Origin: Rhodoplanes serenus | Lineage (GTDB): Bacteria > Pseudomonadota > Alphaproteobacteria > Rhizobiales > Xanthobacteraceae | DNA: 64,000 bases | Assembly (NCBI GenBank): GCA_009720755.1 | Contig: WNKV01000002.1 | Span: forward strand, 248,001 to 312,000 | Direction of reading: 5' to 3' | In this document: piece after piece, positions 37,809-47,047 of the stretch | How positions within the stretch are numbered: the first letter of the stretch is position 1 | Layout of the letters: the number at the start of each line of letters is the position of its first letter | The notes under the pieces: model-generated | Databases searched by the model: none | What the model saw: only the letters and a program-made list of their open reading frames with translations | What the model was told of the DNA's origin: nothing | Position numbers and translations under genes: made by a program

Positions 37809-38129
37809 TCACCAGCGGCGTCCGTAGTGGTGGTGATGCCCGTGGTGGTGATGCCGGTGCGGCCGCCAGTGCGGACGGACGTGATGGTGGTGCGGCCGCC
37901 AATAGTGCCGTTGAAAATGCGGCCGGTGGTGATGGTGCGGGCGCCAGTGGCCGTGCGGTCGGTGGTGGCCATGGAAGTGCTGCACCGGGATCACGTCCGC
38001 GTCCGCTGCCATCGGGGTCGCGGCGGCGGCGGGCAGCAGCGTGGTCGCCCGGGCGGGCGATACGGCAAGGCCGGCGACCAGCAGGAGAAACGCGAAGGCC
38101 GCTGGGATCGACAGTCTCGTTCTTGTCAT
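37809..38129 (-). CDS. Secreted histidine-rich protein, putative metal binder
   Basis: A 106-residue protein with a signal peptide (about 1-28, ending ARATT). After a 20-residue linker, residues 51-101 contain 26 histidines in HRP/HWRPHHHH-type units, ending HHYGRRW. No catalytic motif. Proteins like this bind Ni, Zn or Cu in the periplasm, but this could also be a low-complexity surface protein. It is monocistronic. An in-frame start at 38231 adds only Arg/Pro-rich residues and is unlikely. Confidence 0.6.
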   Translation of the reverse strand: MTRTRLSIPAAFAFLLLVAGLAVSPARATTLLPAAAATPMAADADVIPVQHFHGHHRPHGHWRPHHHHRPHFQRHYWRPHHHHVRPHWRPHRHHHHGHHHHYGRRW

Positions 38130-38334
38130 TCGAACTTTCCGTTGCGGGGGTTGAGCCGGCATTCTCGGGCGACGGGCCAGCGGCCCGACCGATCCGGACA
38201 CGACGCCGGCCATCCGGTATGCTGGGGTCAATGTGTCGATTTACTGGCGGTCCGGAATGAAGGTATTGGTTGCCACCGCGTCGCGCGCGCCGCGCGCCGC
38301 AGCGACGCGGTGATCGGCCCGGCACCGCAGGCGG

Positions 38335-38430
38335 GCCATGTGTAGCCCCGCGTGTCGCCCCCGCGTGTAGCCCCCGCGCCATGTGTAGCCCCCGCGCCAT
38401 GTGTAGCCCTCGCGCGATGTGTCGCCGCCC
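38335..38430. repeat. Short tandem repeats upstream of the AEC carrier gene
   Basis: Four to six degenerate copies of an 18-base unit, gccatgtgtagcccccgc, with shorter 12-13-base variants (tgtcgcccccgcg), fill this stretch between the His-rich and the carrier genes. Copies differ at a few positions. They occupy the space between start 38129 (minus) and 38545 (plus), an intergenic region of about 415 bases. Probably non-coding, although they stay open in some frames. Confidence 0.7.
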
Positions 38431-38544
38431 GACATCGATGTCTCCGCCGCTCGCCGACCAGCCGCGCCTGGCGGACCCGCGCCGGTCCGTGCGCCGCTTC
38501 CTCCCGACCCGGTTTTTGCCAACCGATTTCCGCCGGACAGTTCC

Positions 38545-39546
38545 ATGGTGATCTTCGAATCGTTGAGCGGCGTGTTCGCCTGCCTGCTGATGATCGCGCT
38601 CGGCTACGGGCTGACGGCGCGCGGCTGGTTCGACGAGGCGACCGGCCGGCTGTTCTCGCGGATGGTGATGGGCATCGCCATCCCGTTCTACATGATCGTC
38701 AGCCTCACCAAGTCGTATGGCCGCGACGATCTCCTGAGCATCGGTGTCGCCGTGGTGGTGCCGCTGTGCGTGCTCTCGGCGTCGTTCGTGACGGGGCTCG
38801 TGGTGTCGCGGCTCGCCGGCGTGCCGGCGGCGCGGTTGGGCACGTTCCGGGCGATGTTCTTCACCTCCAACAGCGGCTTCATCGGCTTCCCGGTGGTGGC
38901 GGCGCTGTTCGGCGAGGCGGCGCTGCCCTACGCGGTCATGTACTATCTGGTGCAGACCTGCCTGTTCTGGACGATCGGCGCCTGGGGTCTCGCCCGCGAG
39001 GGAGCGCGTGCCGAGGCGGCCGGCGCGGCCGCCGGCCAGGACGGCGGCAGAGCCGCGAACGCAGCGGCGCCCGCATTCGGCCTGGCGACGCTGAAGAACG
39101 TGGTGTCGCCGCCGCTGGTCGGCGCCATGGTCGCCATTGCGCTGATCCTCGGCGACATCCGCCTGCCGACCTTCCTGACTGCGAGCTTCGCGCATCTCGC
39201 CGCGATGACGACGCCGCTCGTCATGCTGTTCCTCGGCATCGCGATCTATTGCGTGAACCTGCGCTCGGTGCGGCCCACGCGCGACATGGTGGTGCTGATC
39301 GCCGGCCGCTTCCTGATCGCGCCGGCGGTGGCGCTCGCGGTCACGGCGCTGGTGCCGGTGCCGGAGCTGATGCGCAAGGTGGTGGTGATGGAAGCCGCGA
39401 TGCCGGTGATGACGCAGGTCTCGGTGGCGGCCCGCGTCTACGGGGCCGACGCGCATTACGTCGCCGTCCTCACCGCGATCACCACCATCATGGCGGCGGT
39501 GACGATCCCGGCCTGGTTCCTGCTGCTCGAATTCGGTCTCGTGTGA
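38545..39546 (+). CDS. Auxin efflux carrier (AEC) family permease
   Basis: A 333-residue integral membrane protein, about ten hydrophobic segments, from the ATG at 38545 (MVIFESLSGVFACLLMIALGYGL). AEC features are the first segment with GYGLTARGWFD, FFTSNSGFIGFPVVAALFGE, and the C-terminal VMEAAMPVMTQVSVAARVYGAD. In bacteria these carriers export or import malate, malonate or related acids; substrate here is unknown. An in-frame start at 38419 would include repeat-derived residues. It converges on the Bug-type binding protein gene. Confidence 0.88.
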   Translation: MVIFESLSGVFACLLMIALGYGLTARGWFDEATGRLFSRMVMGIAIPFYMIVSLTKSYGRDDLLSIGVAVVVPLCVLSASFVTGLVVSRLAGVPAARLGTFRAMFFTSNSGFIGFPVVAALFGEAALPYAVMYYLVQTCLFWTIGAWGLAREGARAEAAGAAAGQDGGRAANAAAPAFGLATLKNVVSPPLVGAMVAIALILGDIRLPTFLTASFAHLAAMTTPLVMLFLGIAIYCVNLRSVRPTRDMVVLIAGRFLIAPAVALAVTALVPVPELMRKVVVMEAAMPVMTQVSVAARVYGADAHYVAVLTAITTIMAAVTIPAWFLLLEFGLV

Positions 39547-39615
39547 GGTGCGCGACGTGCCGGTGCGCTGCGAGCCGCGGAACCGGCACGTTCGATGTCG
39601 TGGACGCCGCCCCGA

Positions 39616-40590
39616 TCAGTCGATCCGCATGCCGATGACGCGGATCAGGCCGCCCCACTTGTCGGATTCGCTGCGCTGGAAGCGGGCGAACTCCTCCATG
39701 GTCATCGGCTTCGGCTCCGCGCCGAGCCGCGCCATGAACGTCTTCACCTCGGCGGAGCGCAGGCTGTCGGTGACGGCGCGGTTGAGCTTGGCGGTGACGT
39801 CGGCGGGTGTGCCGGCGGGCGCGAACAGGCCGTACCAGGCCGAGGCCCGGTAGCCCGGCAGGCCCTGCTCGGCGACGGTCCGCACGTCGGGCGCGGCGGC
39901 CGAGCGGGTCTCGCCGGCGAAGCCGATGGCGCGCAGCTTGCCGGTCTGCACATGCTCCAGCACCAGCGGCATGTCGGCGAACATCAGCTGCACCCGTCCG
40001 CCCAGAAGATCGGCGAGCGAGCCGGCGCTGCCCCGGTAGGCGACGTGAGTCATCTTGACGCCGGTCATGTGCATGAACAGCTCGGCGGCCAGGTGCTGCG
40101 AGGCGCCGATGCCGCCCGACGCGAAGTTGATCTCGCCGGGGTGCGCCTTCGCGTAGGCGACGAGCTCCGGGATGGTCTTCACCGGCAGGCTGGGATGCAC
40201 CACCACCAGGAGCCCGACCTCCGCCACCAGGGTGATCGGCACGAAGTCGCGGATCGGGTCGTAGGGCATCTTGGCATAGAGGCTCTGGTTCACCGCGTGG
40301 GTGCCGATCGAGCCGACGATGAGGGTGCGCCCGTCGGGCGCCGCCTTGGCGGCCAGCGAGGCGCCGACATTGCCGCCGGCGCCGGTGATGTTCTCCACCA
40401 CGTTCTCGTGACCCCACGCTTTGGTCAGCTCGCGGCCGACCAGCCGGGCCATGGCGTCGTTCGACGCCCCGGCCGCGAACGGCACGATGATCTTGATCGG
40501 GCCGCCCGGATAGTCGCCTGCGGTGGCGCTGCCGAGGGCGCCGGCGAGGCACAACGCGGCGGCGGCGAGGAACCGAAGAGGTCGTCTCAT
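39616..40590 (-). CDS. Bug-family periplasmic solute-binding protein (tripartite tricarboxylate type)
   Basis: A 324-residue binding protein with a signal peptide (1-24, ending GSATAG). It is a canonical Bug: YPGGPIKIIVPFAAGASNDAMARLVG, VVENITGAGGNVGASLAAKAAPDGRTL, and FASGGIGASQHLAAELF. No TctAB subunits are adjacent, as is usual for orphan Bug proteins. It lies downstream of an FAD oxidoreductase on the same strand (95-base gap) and may be part of the same transcript, controlled by the divergent IclR regulator. Ligand probably a carboxylate. Confidence 0.92.
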   Translation of the reverse strand: MRRPLRFLAAAALCLAGALGSATAGDYPGGPIKIIVPFAAGASNDAMARLVGRELTKAWGHENVVENITGAGGNVGASLAAKAAPDGRTLIVGSIGTHAVNQSLYAKMPYDPIRDFVPITLVAEVGLLVVVHPSLPVKTIPELVAYAKAHPGEINFASGGIGASQHLAAELFMHMTGVKMTHVAYRGSAGSLADLLGGRVQLMFADMPLVLEHVQTGKLRAIGFAGETRSAAAPDVRTVAEQGLPGYRASAWYGLFAPAGTPADVTAKLNRAVTDSLRSAEVKTFMARLGAEPKPMTMEEFARFQRSESDKWGGLIRVIGMRID

Positions 40591-40685
40591 GGTCGCGTCT
40601 CCGATCTGAGAATACGGGCGAGGAGACGGCCGCCGCGGCGCGGCGGCCGCAGGGAGCCGGCGGCGCGGGCCGCCGGCCTCATCGG

Positions 40686-42086
40686 CTAGTGGGTGCCGTC
40701 CAGCACGGCGCCCTGCTGGCGCAGGCGGGCCTGGAGCGCCGGCACCGGCAGCGCGCGCACGTCGTCGTGGCCGGCCTCGACGCACATCGCGGCCGCGAGG
40801 CCGGCGGCGTGGCCGGTGCCGAGGCACTGGCCCATCATCCGGGTGGTGCCGTTGGCGACGCGGTCGGTGGAGATGCAGCGGCCGGCGACCAGCAGGTTGC
40901 GCACCGCCTTGGGGATCAGGCAGCCGAACGGGATGTCGTAGGAGCCGCCGTCCGCGATGGCGATGCGGACCTGGCGGATGCCGTCCTGGTGGATGTCGAT
41001 GTGGTGGGCGCCCTTGGTGATGACGTCCTTCTGCTTGGTGGCGGACGCCGCTTCGTCGCCGGACAGCACGTACTCGCCCATCACGCGCCGGGTCTCGCGG
41101 ATGCCGACGCGCGGCGCCAAGCCCGCGAAGCTCGCGTTCTCGAAGCCGGGGCAGCGGGTCTTGAGGAACGTGGCGGTCTGCCACACCTGATCCATCAGGG
41201 TCGCCACCACGCGGCTGACGCCGGGCGCGTCGAGGCCGCTGATGTTCTCGGCGACCCGGGTGGCGTTGACGCACACCTCCTTGCGGGGCTTCGAGGTCGG
41301 CATGATCATGATGAGCGCGGTCGGGAACATCTCGCCGCGCTGGATGGCGCCGCCGAGGAACGGCCCGTTGCCGCGGAAGAACACGGTGGGCTCGCCCTGC
41401 GCGTGGATCGCCTGCGCCAGCTCCTCGTCGGTGCGGCCGGCGCGCACCGCCTCGCTCTCGCCGACCGCGAGCGACGTCGGGTTGTCGCGGACGAAGTCGA
41501 GGAACGGCCCGGTCTCGACGCCCGACATGCGGAACATCAGCGACAGCGGCTGAAGCTCCCCGGTCTCGTCGGAGAACTCGGTCGGGGCGCCCGCCATCGC
41601 GGCGACGTCGCCGTCGCCCGAGGCGTCGACGAAGTGCTTGGCCGACAGCAGGGTCCGGCGGTTCTTGTGGGTCAGCACGATCGACCGGACGGTGCCGTTC
41701 TCGACCGCGACGTCGGTCACCTGGGTGTAGAGGATCGGCACCACGCCGTGGCGCGCCAGCACGCGGGCGATGGCGATCTTCATCACCTCGGGATCGCAGC
41801 AGACGTAGCAGATCAGCCGATAGTCGTGCAGCGGCCCGATGAAGCCGTCCATCTGCCGGCACTCCTCGAAGATCTCGTCGGCGACGCCGCGCACCACCCA
41901 TTCGCCGCGGCCGTTGAGCACGCCGTCCACCGACATGCCGCTCAACAGCTCGCCGCCGAACATCGGTCCGGCTTCGATCAGCGCCGTGCGGGCGCCTGAC
42001 TTGGCGGCCGCGATGGCGGCCCCGATGCCGGCGGCGCCGCCGCCGACGACGGCGACATCGAAGCTGAGGTGGTCGAGCGAGGGCAT
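40686..42086 (-). CDS. FAD-dependent oxidoreductase (FAD_oxidored family)
   Basis: A 466-residue flavoprotein. FAD-binding Rossmann motif VVGGGAAGIGAAIAAAKSGARTALIE (13-38), then GGELLSGMSVDGVLNGRG. A middle block reads FVDASGDGDVAAMAGA, and the last is VAGRCISTDRVANGTTRMMGQCLGTGHAAGLAA near 415-447, which closes the FAD site. The family is large and substrates mostly unknown. The gene diverges from an IclR-type regulator and is followed by a Bug binding protein, so it probably acts on a small imported acid. Confidence 0.88.
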   Translation of the reverse strand: MPSLDHLSFDVAVVGGGAAGIGAAIAAAKSGARTALIEAGPMFGGELLSGMSVDGVLNGRGEWVVRGVADEIFEECRQMDGFIGPLHDYRLICYVCCDPEVMKIAIARVLARHGVVPILYTQVTDVAVENGTVRSIVLTHKNRRTLLSAKHFVDASGDGDVAAMAGAPTEFSDETGELQPLSLMFRMSGVETGPFLDFVRDNPTSLAVGESEAVRAGRTDEELAQAIHAQGEPTVFFRGNGPFLGGAIQRGEMFPTALIMIMPTSKPRKEVCVNATRVAENISGLDAPGVSRVVATLMDQVWQTATFLKTRCPGFENASFAGLAPRVGIRETRRVMGEYVLSGDEAASATKQKDVITKGAHHIDIHQDGIRQVRIAIADGGSYDIPFGCLIPKAVRNLLVAGRCISTDRVANGTTRMMGQCLGTGHAAGLAAAMCVEAGHDDVRALPVPALQARLRQQGAVLDGTH

Positions 42087-42119
42087 GGGCGGGGTCCTTG
42101 CTGAAGGTCGGGGATCAAT

Positions 42120-42134
42120 GTCCGATATACGGAC
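42120..42134. promoter_or_regulatory. Candidate IclR operator 1
   Basis: A 15-base dyad GTCCG-ATATA-CGGAC in the space between the FAD oxidoreductase start (42086) and the IclR gene (42349). It matches GTCCR-N5-YGGAC, the same pattern as the site at 42215, centre to centre 95 bases apart. It lies 34 bases upstream of the oxidoreductase start codon. Confidence 0.5.
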
Positions 42135-42214
42135 CTTGTGTGGCTCTGTGCGAATGGTAGAGCCGACTTTTCCGGCCTTTCAACTATCCATGGCTTGTTT
42201 TGGCGAATATCGTA

Positions 42215-42229
42215 GTCCATAAAGTGGAC
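42215..42229. promoter_or_regulatory. Candidate IclR operator 2
   Basis: GTCCA-TAAAG-TGGAC, with perfect 5-bp arms and the same spacing as operator 1. It lies just before the dispersed repeat at 42233. Two identical-format dyads in a divergent promoter region next to a regulator gene suggest autoregulation plus control of the oxidoreductase. Confidence 0.5.
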
Positions 42230-42232
42230 ATC

Positions 42233-42336
42233 AGAGCATTTTCCGGCGAAGTGGACTCCGGTTCGTCGTCGAAAATGCGATCAAATAACAACGTCTAGAG
42301 CGGGGGCCGATCCAGTTGGATCGGACACCGCTCTAG
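42233..42336 (+). repeat. Dispersed 104-base repeat (family B), copy 1
   Basis: Starts agagcattttccggcgaagt and ends with a long hairpin at 42295-42336, in which CTAGAGCGG pairs with CCGCTCTAG and an inner CCGATCCA pairs with TGGATCGG. A copy in the opposite orientation is at 50782-50875 and a fragment is at 50947-50971. Such agagcattttccggcgaa elements are, from memory, widespread in Rhizobiales genomes. It lies in the IclR gene's leader. Confidence 0.8.
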
Positions 42337-42348
42337 GGGCGGATCGTC

Positions 42349-43143
42349 ATGGCGAGTTCGAGCGGAACCCAGAGCATCAGCCGCGCCGCCGCCCTTCTAC
42401 GGGTGATCGCGACGCGCAACGCGGCCGGCCTGCGGCTGTCGGAGCTGGTGACGGCGACCGGGCTGGAGCGGCCGACGGCGCGCCGCATCCTTCAGGGCCT
42501 GATTGACGAAGGGATGGTCCGGCAGGCGCCGGAGACCCGGCGCTACTTTCTCGGGCCGGCGCTGTTCGAGCTGGGCCTGGCGGCCTCGCCGGGGCTCGAC
42601 CCGCGCGGGCTCTGCACCGAATCCCTGGAGCGCATCGCGGCGCAGACCGGCGACACCGTCTTCCTCACCATCCGCAGCGCCTTCGATTCGGTCTGCCTCG
42701 ATCGCCGCGAGGGCTCCTATCCGGTGCGCGCCCTGACGGTGGAGATCGGCGCCCGCCGGGCGCTCGGGTCGACGGCCGGCGGCATCGCGCTGCTGATGAC
42801 GCTGCCGGAGGACGAGGCCGAGCGCATCATCGACGCGAACACCCTACGGCTGCCGCGCTACGGCACCCTCAACGCCGCCCGGCTGCGCAAGATGGTGGCG
42901 CGCGGGCGCACGCTCGGCTACGCGCTCAACAGCGACGACATCATCCATGGCGTCAGCGGCGTGGCCATCGCGCTGCCGACGATTCCGGCTTTGCCCGCCA
43001 TGGCGCTCAGCCTGGCGGCGATCTCCTCACGGCTCGGGCCGGAGCGGCAGCGCGAGGTGGTGGCGGTGATGCGGGCCGAGGTCGACGTGGTCCTGGAGCG
43101 GGCGCGGGCGTGGCGGCAGGGCCTGAGCGGCGCCGCCTGGTGA
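42349..43143 (+). CDS. IclR-family transcriptional regulator
   Basis: A 264-residue regulator. Winged-helix DNA-binding domain at about 8-70 (SISRAAALLRVIATRNAAGLRLSELV.. GLERPTARRILQGLIDEGMV) is followed by the IclR effector domain (FLTIRSAFDSVCLDRREGSYPVRAL, RALGSTAGGIALLMTLP, GVSGVAIALP). Usually a dimer or tetramer that binds a small aromatic or carboxylic acid. Divergent from the FAD oxidoreductase, which is its most likely target. Confidence 0.92.
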   Translation: MASSSGTQSISRAAALLRVIATRNAAGLRLSELVTATGLERPTARRILQGLIDEGMVRQAPETRRYFLGPALFELGLAASPGLDPRGLCTESLERIAAQTGDTVFLTIRSAFDSVCLDRREGSYPVRALTVEIGARRALGSTAGGIALLMTLPEDEAERIIDANTLRLPRYGTLNAARLRKMVARGRTLGYALNSDDIIHGVSGVAIALPTIPALPAMALSLAAISSRLGPERQREVVAVMRAEVDVVLERARAWRQGLSGAAW

Positions 43144-43145
43144 AT

Positions 43146-44213
43146 TCAGGCGGGCACCTGACGAGCCGCCCGCAGCGCCGCCTCCAGCACGGTGGTGGCC
43201 GGGATGTCGCGCATGCAGGCGTGATGCCCCATCGCGCAGGTCGGCTTGTGGCAAGGCCGGCAGGGCACCGCGGTGGCGGTCTCGATGACGGCGGCGATCG
43301 GGTTGAGCGGCTTCCAGTGCCACGGGCTGGTCGGCCCGAAGATGCCGATGCTCGGCGTGCCGATGGCAGCGGCGACGTGCAGGAGGCCGGAGTCGTTCGA
43401 CACCACCACGTCGGCGGCGGCGAGCGCCAGGATGGCGTTGCGCAGGTCCGTCCCGGTGAGATCGCGGACGCGGTCGCCGCCGATCGCGGCGATCTCGGCG
43501 GCCAGCGGCGCCTCGCCGGGGCCGCCGACCACCCAGACGTCGAAGCCCTCGGCGGCGAGCCGCCGCGCCACCTCGCCATAGGAGGCCGCCGGCCATCGCT
43601 TGGAGGGGCCGACCGCGCCGGGCGCCAGCGCCGCCACCGGCCGCTCGGCGGCCAGTCCGAGTCGGGCGCGCCACGCGGTCAGCTCGGCGGCCGGCACCAC
43701 GAGCTGCGGCATCGGCCATTCGGCCGGCCGCGGCGCCCCCTTGGGGAGCGCCAGCACGGCGCACTGGTCGATCATCCGCGGCAGCGTCTTCTCGCCCCAG
43801 CGCAGGTCGTTGACGACGCCGAACCGCATCTCGCCGACCAGCCCGGTGCGGACCGGGATGCCGGCCAGGAACGGGGCGAGTGCCGCCTTCCACTTGCGCG
43901 ACATGATCAGCGCCTGGCCGTAGCCTTCCGGCCGGAGCTGGTCGGCCAGCGCCCGATGCTCCGCATAGGCGAGCCGGCCGCGCGGCAAATCGCGGACGAT
44001 TCCCTTGCGCACGCCCGGCATGTAGTCGAGGAGCGGCGCCACCATGGCGGTGGTGAGCACGTCCACGGGCCGCTCCGGGTCCTGCTCCTTCAGCAGCCGC
44101 ACCACGCTGTGGCAGCGGACGAAATCCCCGATCCACATGTAGGGGACGAGGAGCACGGGGCGGTGTGGGGACGCTGCGGGGGTGGCGAGAGTGGGAGAGG
44201 ACGGGGCCGTCAT
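43146..44213 (-). CDS. Glycosyltransferase family 9, LPS heptosyltransferase (WaaF-like)
   Basis: A 355-residue GT9 enzyme. The donor-binding side is at the C-terminal half: ALAPGAVGPSKRWPAASYGEVARRL, VWVVGGPGEAPLAAEIA, and VVSNDSGLLHVAAAIGTPSIGIFGPTSPWHWKPL, all heptosyltransferase II features. The Cys-rich end PCRPCHKPTCAMGHHACM is also typical (the family often ends C..C....C). It adds L,D-heptose from ADP-heptose to the LPS inner core. It is convergent with the IclR gene, and the neighbouring genes make the donor. Specific linkage unknown. Confidence 0.9.
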   Translation of the reverse strand: MTAPSSPTLATPAASPHRPVLLVPYMWIGDFVRCHSVVRLLKEQDPERPVDVLTTAMVAPLLDYMPGVRKGIVRDLPRGRLAYAEHRALADQLRPEGYGQALIMSRKWKAALAPFLAGIPVRTGLVGEMRFGVVNDLRWGEKTLPRMIDQCAVLALPKGAPRPAEWPMPQLVVPAAELTAWRARLGLAAERPVAALAPGAVGPSKRWPAASYGEVARRLAAEGFDVWVVGGPGEAPLAAEIAAIGGDRVRDLTGTDLRNAILALAAADVVVSNDSGLLHVAAAIGTPSIGIFGPTSPWHWKPLNPIAAVIETATAVPCRPCHKPTCAMGHHACMRDIPATTVLEAALRAARQVPA

Positions 44214-44390
44214 GGCACGCCGCTATCCCGCCCCGGGCCGGAAGTCCAGGGGGTGGTGGCGGGACGGTGGCGCCCATCGCCCGGTTGGAGGCGCCGGCGC
44301 CGAGTTGCGCGACGGCCCGGAACGGGGCTAGGGAACCCCGCCGGCGGCGGGTTCGACCGATCCCCCGGCGGGCGGGCCGTGGGGATCGAC

Positions 44391-45386
44391 ATGCTGCTGG
44401 TGACGGGCGGGGCGGGGTTCATCGGATCGAACGTGGTGGCGAGCCTCAACGAGGCCGGCCGCACCGACGTGGTGGTGAACGATCGTCTGGGTTGTGACGA
44501 CAAGTGGCGCAACCTCGCCAAGCGGGAGATCGCCGACTTCGTGCCGCCCGCGGATCTCGGCCGCTGGCTCGACGACTGCCGCCGCGCGGGCCGCAAGCTC
44601 GGCGCCGTCATCCACATGGGGGCGAACTCCGACACCACGGCGCGCGACGGCGACGAGGTGATGGACAGCAACTTCCGCCTGTCGCTCCGCCTGCTCGACT
44701 GGTGCACCGAGACCCGCACGCCGTTCATCTACGCCTCGTCGGCCGCGACCTACGGGGGAGGCGAGGAGGGCTTCGTCGACGACGAGGACCTGCCGGCGCT
44801 GCGGCGGCTGCGGCCGCTCAACCTCTACGGCTGGAGCAAGCACCTGTTCGACCTCGCCCTCAAGGGCCGGCAGGCGCGCGGCGAGCCGCTGCCGCCCCAG
44901 TGGGTCGGCCTCAAGTTCTTCAACGTGTTCGGGCCGAACGAGTACCACAAGGGCGAGATGGCGAGCCTCCTCGCCAAGCGGTTCGAGGACGTCCGCGCCG
45001 GCCGTACCGTCACGCTGTTCAAGTCGCACCGGGACGGGATCGCCGATGGCGACCAGCGGCGCGACTTCATCTATGTGGAGGACGCCGTCGCGGTCCTGCG
45101 CTGGTTTCTCGACACGCCGTCGGTGTCGGGCCTGTTCAATGTCGGCACCGGCGAGGCGCGCTCGTTCCGCGAGCTGATCACCGCCGCCTTCACGGCGCTC
45201 GGCGCGCCGGCGAAGATCCAGTATGTCGACATGCCAGTGGCGATCCGCGACCAGTACCAGTACTTCACGCAGAGCTCGGTGGAGAAGCTTCGGCGGGCCG
45301 GCTGGAACGGCGGCTTCACGCCGCTGGAGCAGGCGGTTGGCCGCTACGTGACGGACTTCCTCGATCGGGCGGACCGCTACCGATAG
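44391..45386 (+). CDS. rfaD: ADP-L-glycero-D-manno-heptose 6-epimerase
   Basis: A 331-residue SDR. NADP-binding [11 protein letters not shown] (4-14), S116/S117 and Y146-G-W-S-K150 for catalysis, with the diagnostic [19 protein letters not shown] block and [20 protein letters not shown]. It epimerises ADP-D,D-heptose to the L,D form used by the heptosyltransferases. A GTG at 44379 would add four residues. It is followed by hldE, about 140 bases downstream, on the same strand. Confidence 0.95.
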   Translation: MLLVTGGAGFIGSNVVASLNEAGRTDVVVNDRLGCDDKWRNLAKREIADFVPPADLGRWLDDCRRAGRKLGAVIHMGANSDTTARDGDEVMDSNFRLSLRLLDWCTETRTPFIYASSAATYGGGEEGFVDDEDLPALRRLRPLNLYGWSKHLFDLALKGRQARGEPLPPQWVGLKFFNVFGPNEYHKGEMASLLAKRFEDVRAGRTVTLFKSHRDGIADGDQRRDFIYVEDAVAVLRWFLDTPSVSGLFNVGTGEARSFRELITAAFTALGAPAKIQYVDMPVAIRDQYQYFTQSSVEKLRRAGWNGGFTPLEQAVGRYVTDFLDRADRYR

Positions 45387-45526
45387 ACAGAGCCAACCTC
45401 CATCGTCGGTCCGGGAGGCGCCGCGGGGCGAACCCGCAATTCAGCGACACGCGCAAGCGTGCTTCCGTGGTCCGGGCCGGCGCGAGCGCACGTCCCCGAC
45501 CGATGGAGCAACAGTCAGGACAGACG

Positions 45527-47044
45527 ATGCTCGATTTCGAAACCTACCTGGCGCGTCTTCCCGATCAGTCGGTGCTCTGTGTCGGCGACCTGATGCTCGA
45601 CCAGTTCGTCTATGGCGAGGTGTCGCGCGTCTCGCCCGAGGCGCCGGTGCCGGTGATCGCGGTGAAGCGCGAGGAGACGCAGGTCGGCGGTGCCGGCAAC
45701 GTCGCCTGCAACATCGCCTCGCTCGGCGCGTCCTGCGTGTTCGTCGGCGTGGTCGGCGACGACGAGGCCGGGCAGACGCTGGCGGCGGTGCTCGGACGGC
45801 TGAATGGTCGCCTGTCGGCCGAGCTGGTGGCCGATCCCGAGCGGCCCACCACCCGCAAGCTGCGCTTCGTCTCAGAGCATTATTCGAGCCATTTGCTGCG
45901 CGCCGATTGGGAGCGCCCGCAGCCGCTCGGCGCGGCGATCGAGACGGCGGTGCTGGCTCGCGTCGAGGCCGCCTTGCCGCGCGTGACCGCGGTGGTGCTG
46001 TCCGACTACGCCAAGGGGGTGCTCACTCCGCGGGTGGTGCGCGGCGTCATCGCGGCGGCGCGCGGACGCGGCGTGCCGGTGGTGGTCGATCCCAAGGGGC
46101 GCGACTTCTCGGTCTATGCCGGCGCCACCCTGATCACGCCGAACCGCAAGGAGCTGGGCGAGGCGTCACGCCGGCCGCTCGCCGATCTCGACGCGGTCGC
46201 CGCCGCCGCCGAGGAGCTGCGCCGCGACAGCGGTTGCGAGGCGCTGCTGGTCACGCTCAGCGAAGACGGCATGCTGCTCAAGCAGGGCGGCCGGGCGGCC
46301 GTGCATGTGCCGGCCCATCCGGTGCGGGTGCGCGACGTCTCGGGGGCCGGCGACACCGTGGTGGCGGTGCTGGCCCTGATGCTCGCCATGGGGGCGCCGC
46401 TCGATGCCGCCATGCGGGCCGCCAACGCGGCCGCCTCGGTGGTGGTCGGCAAGCGCGGCACCGCCACGGTGTCGCCGCTGGAGCTGCGCTCGCGCGTGCT
46501 GCCCGCCGCAGCGCTCGCCTCCGAGGAGAAGATCGTCTTCGACGCCGCCCAGCTCGACGACCGGGTCGCCGCCTGGCGGGCGCAGGGGCTGCGGATCGGC
46601 TTCACCAACGGCTGCTTCGACATCCTGCATCCCGGCCATGTCCGGGTCCTGACCCGGGCGCGGGCCGCCTGCGACCGGCTCGTCGTCGGGCTCAACAGCG
46701 ATGCCTCGGTGAAGCGCCTGAAGGGCGAGGGCCGCCCGATCCAGGACGTGGTGGCCCGGGCCGACGTGCTGGCGGCGCTCGAAGCCGTCGACCTCGTCGC
46801 GGTGTTCGAGGAGGACACCCCGATCGAGCTGATCCGCCGGCTGAAGCCGCAGGTGCTGGTCAAGGGCTCGGACTACCGCGTCGACCAGGTGGTCGGCCGC
46901 GAGGTGGTGGAAGCGAACGGCGGCGAGGTGGTGCTGGTCGATATCGTGCCGGGCCATTCGACGACCGGCATCCTGAAGAAATCCGGCCAGGCGCCGGCGC
47001 GGGCCGGCGGTCCGGCGCTGCCGGCCGGCCGGGAGCCTGCCTGA
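45527..47044 (+). CDS. hldE: Bifunctional heptose 7-phosphate kinase / heptose 1-phosphate adenylyltransferase
   Basis: A 505-residue two-domain enzyme of the PfkB kinase plus nucleotidyltransferase type. Kinase domain at 1-310 ([26 protein letters not shown], and anion-hole SGAGDTVVA). Nucleotidyltransferase domain at about 340-480 ([18 protein letters not shown], with the HxGH motif). It makes D-glycero-D-manno-heptose 1,7-bisphosphate and then ADP-heptose. The ATG at 45527 has an AGGA site eight bases before it; an ATG at 45503 adds eight residues. In the same operon direction as rfaD. Confidence 0.95.
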   Translation: MLDFETYLARLPDQSVLCVGDLMLDQFVYGEVSRVSPEAPVPVIAVKREETQVGGAGNVACNIASLGASCVFVGVVGDDEAGQTLAAVLGRLNGRLSAELVADPERPTTRKLRFVSEHYSSHLLRADWERPQPLGAAIETAVLARVEAALPRVTAVVLSDYAKGVLTPRVVRGVIAAARGRGVPVVVDPKGRDFSVYAGATLITPNRKELGEASRRPLADLDAVAAAAEELRRDSGCEALLVTLSEDGMLLKQGGRAAVHVPAHPVRVRDVSGAGDTVVAVLALMLAMGAPLDAAMRAANAAASVVVGKRGTATVSPLELRSRVLPAAALASEEKIVFDAAQLDDRVAAWRAQGLRIGFTNGCFDILHPGHVRVLTRARAACDRLVVGLNSDASVKRLKGEGRPIQDVVARADVLAALEAVDLVAVFEEDTPIELIRRLKPQVLVKGSDYRVDQVVGREVVEANGGEVVLVDIVPGHSTTGILKKSGQAPARAGGPALPAGREPA

Positions 47045-47047
47045 GCC

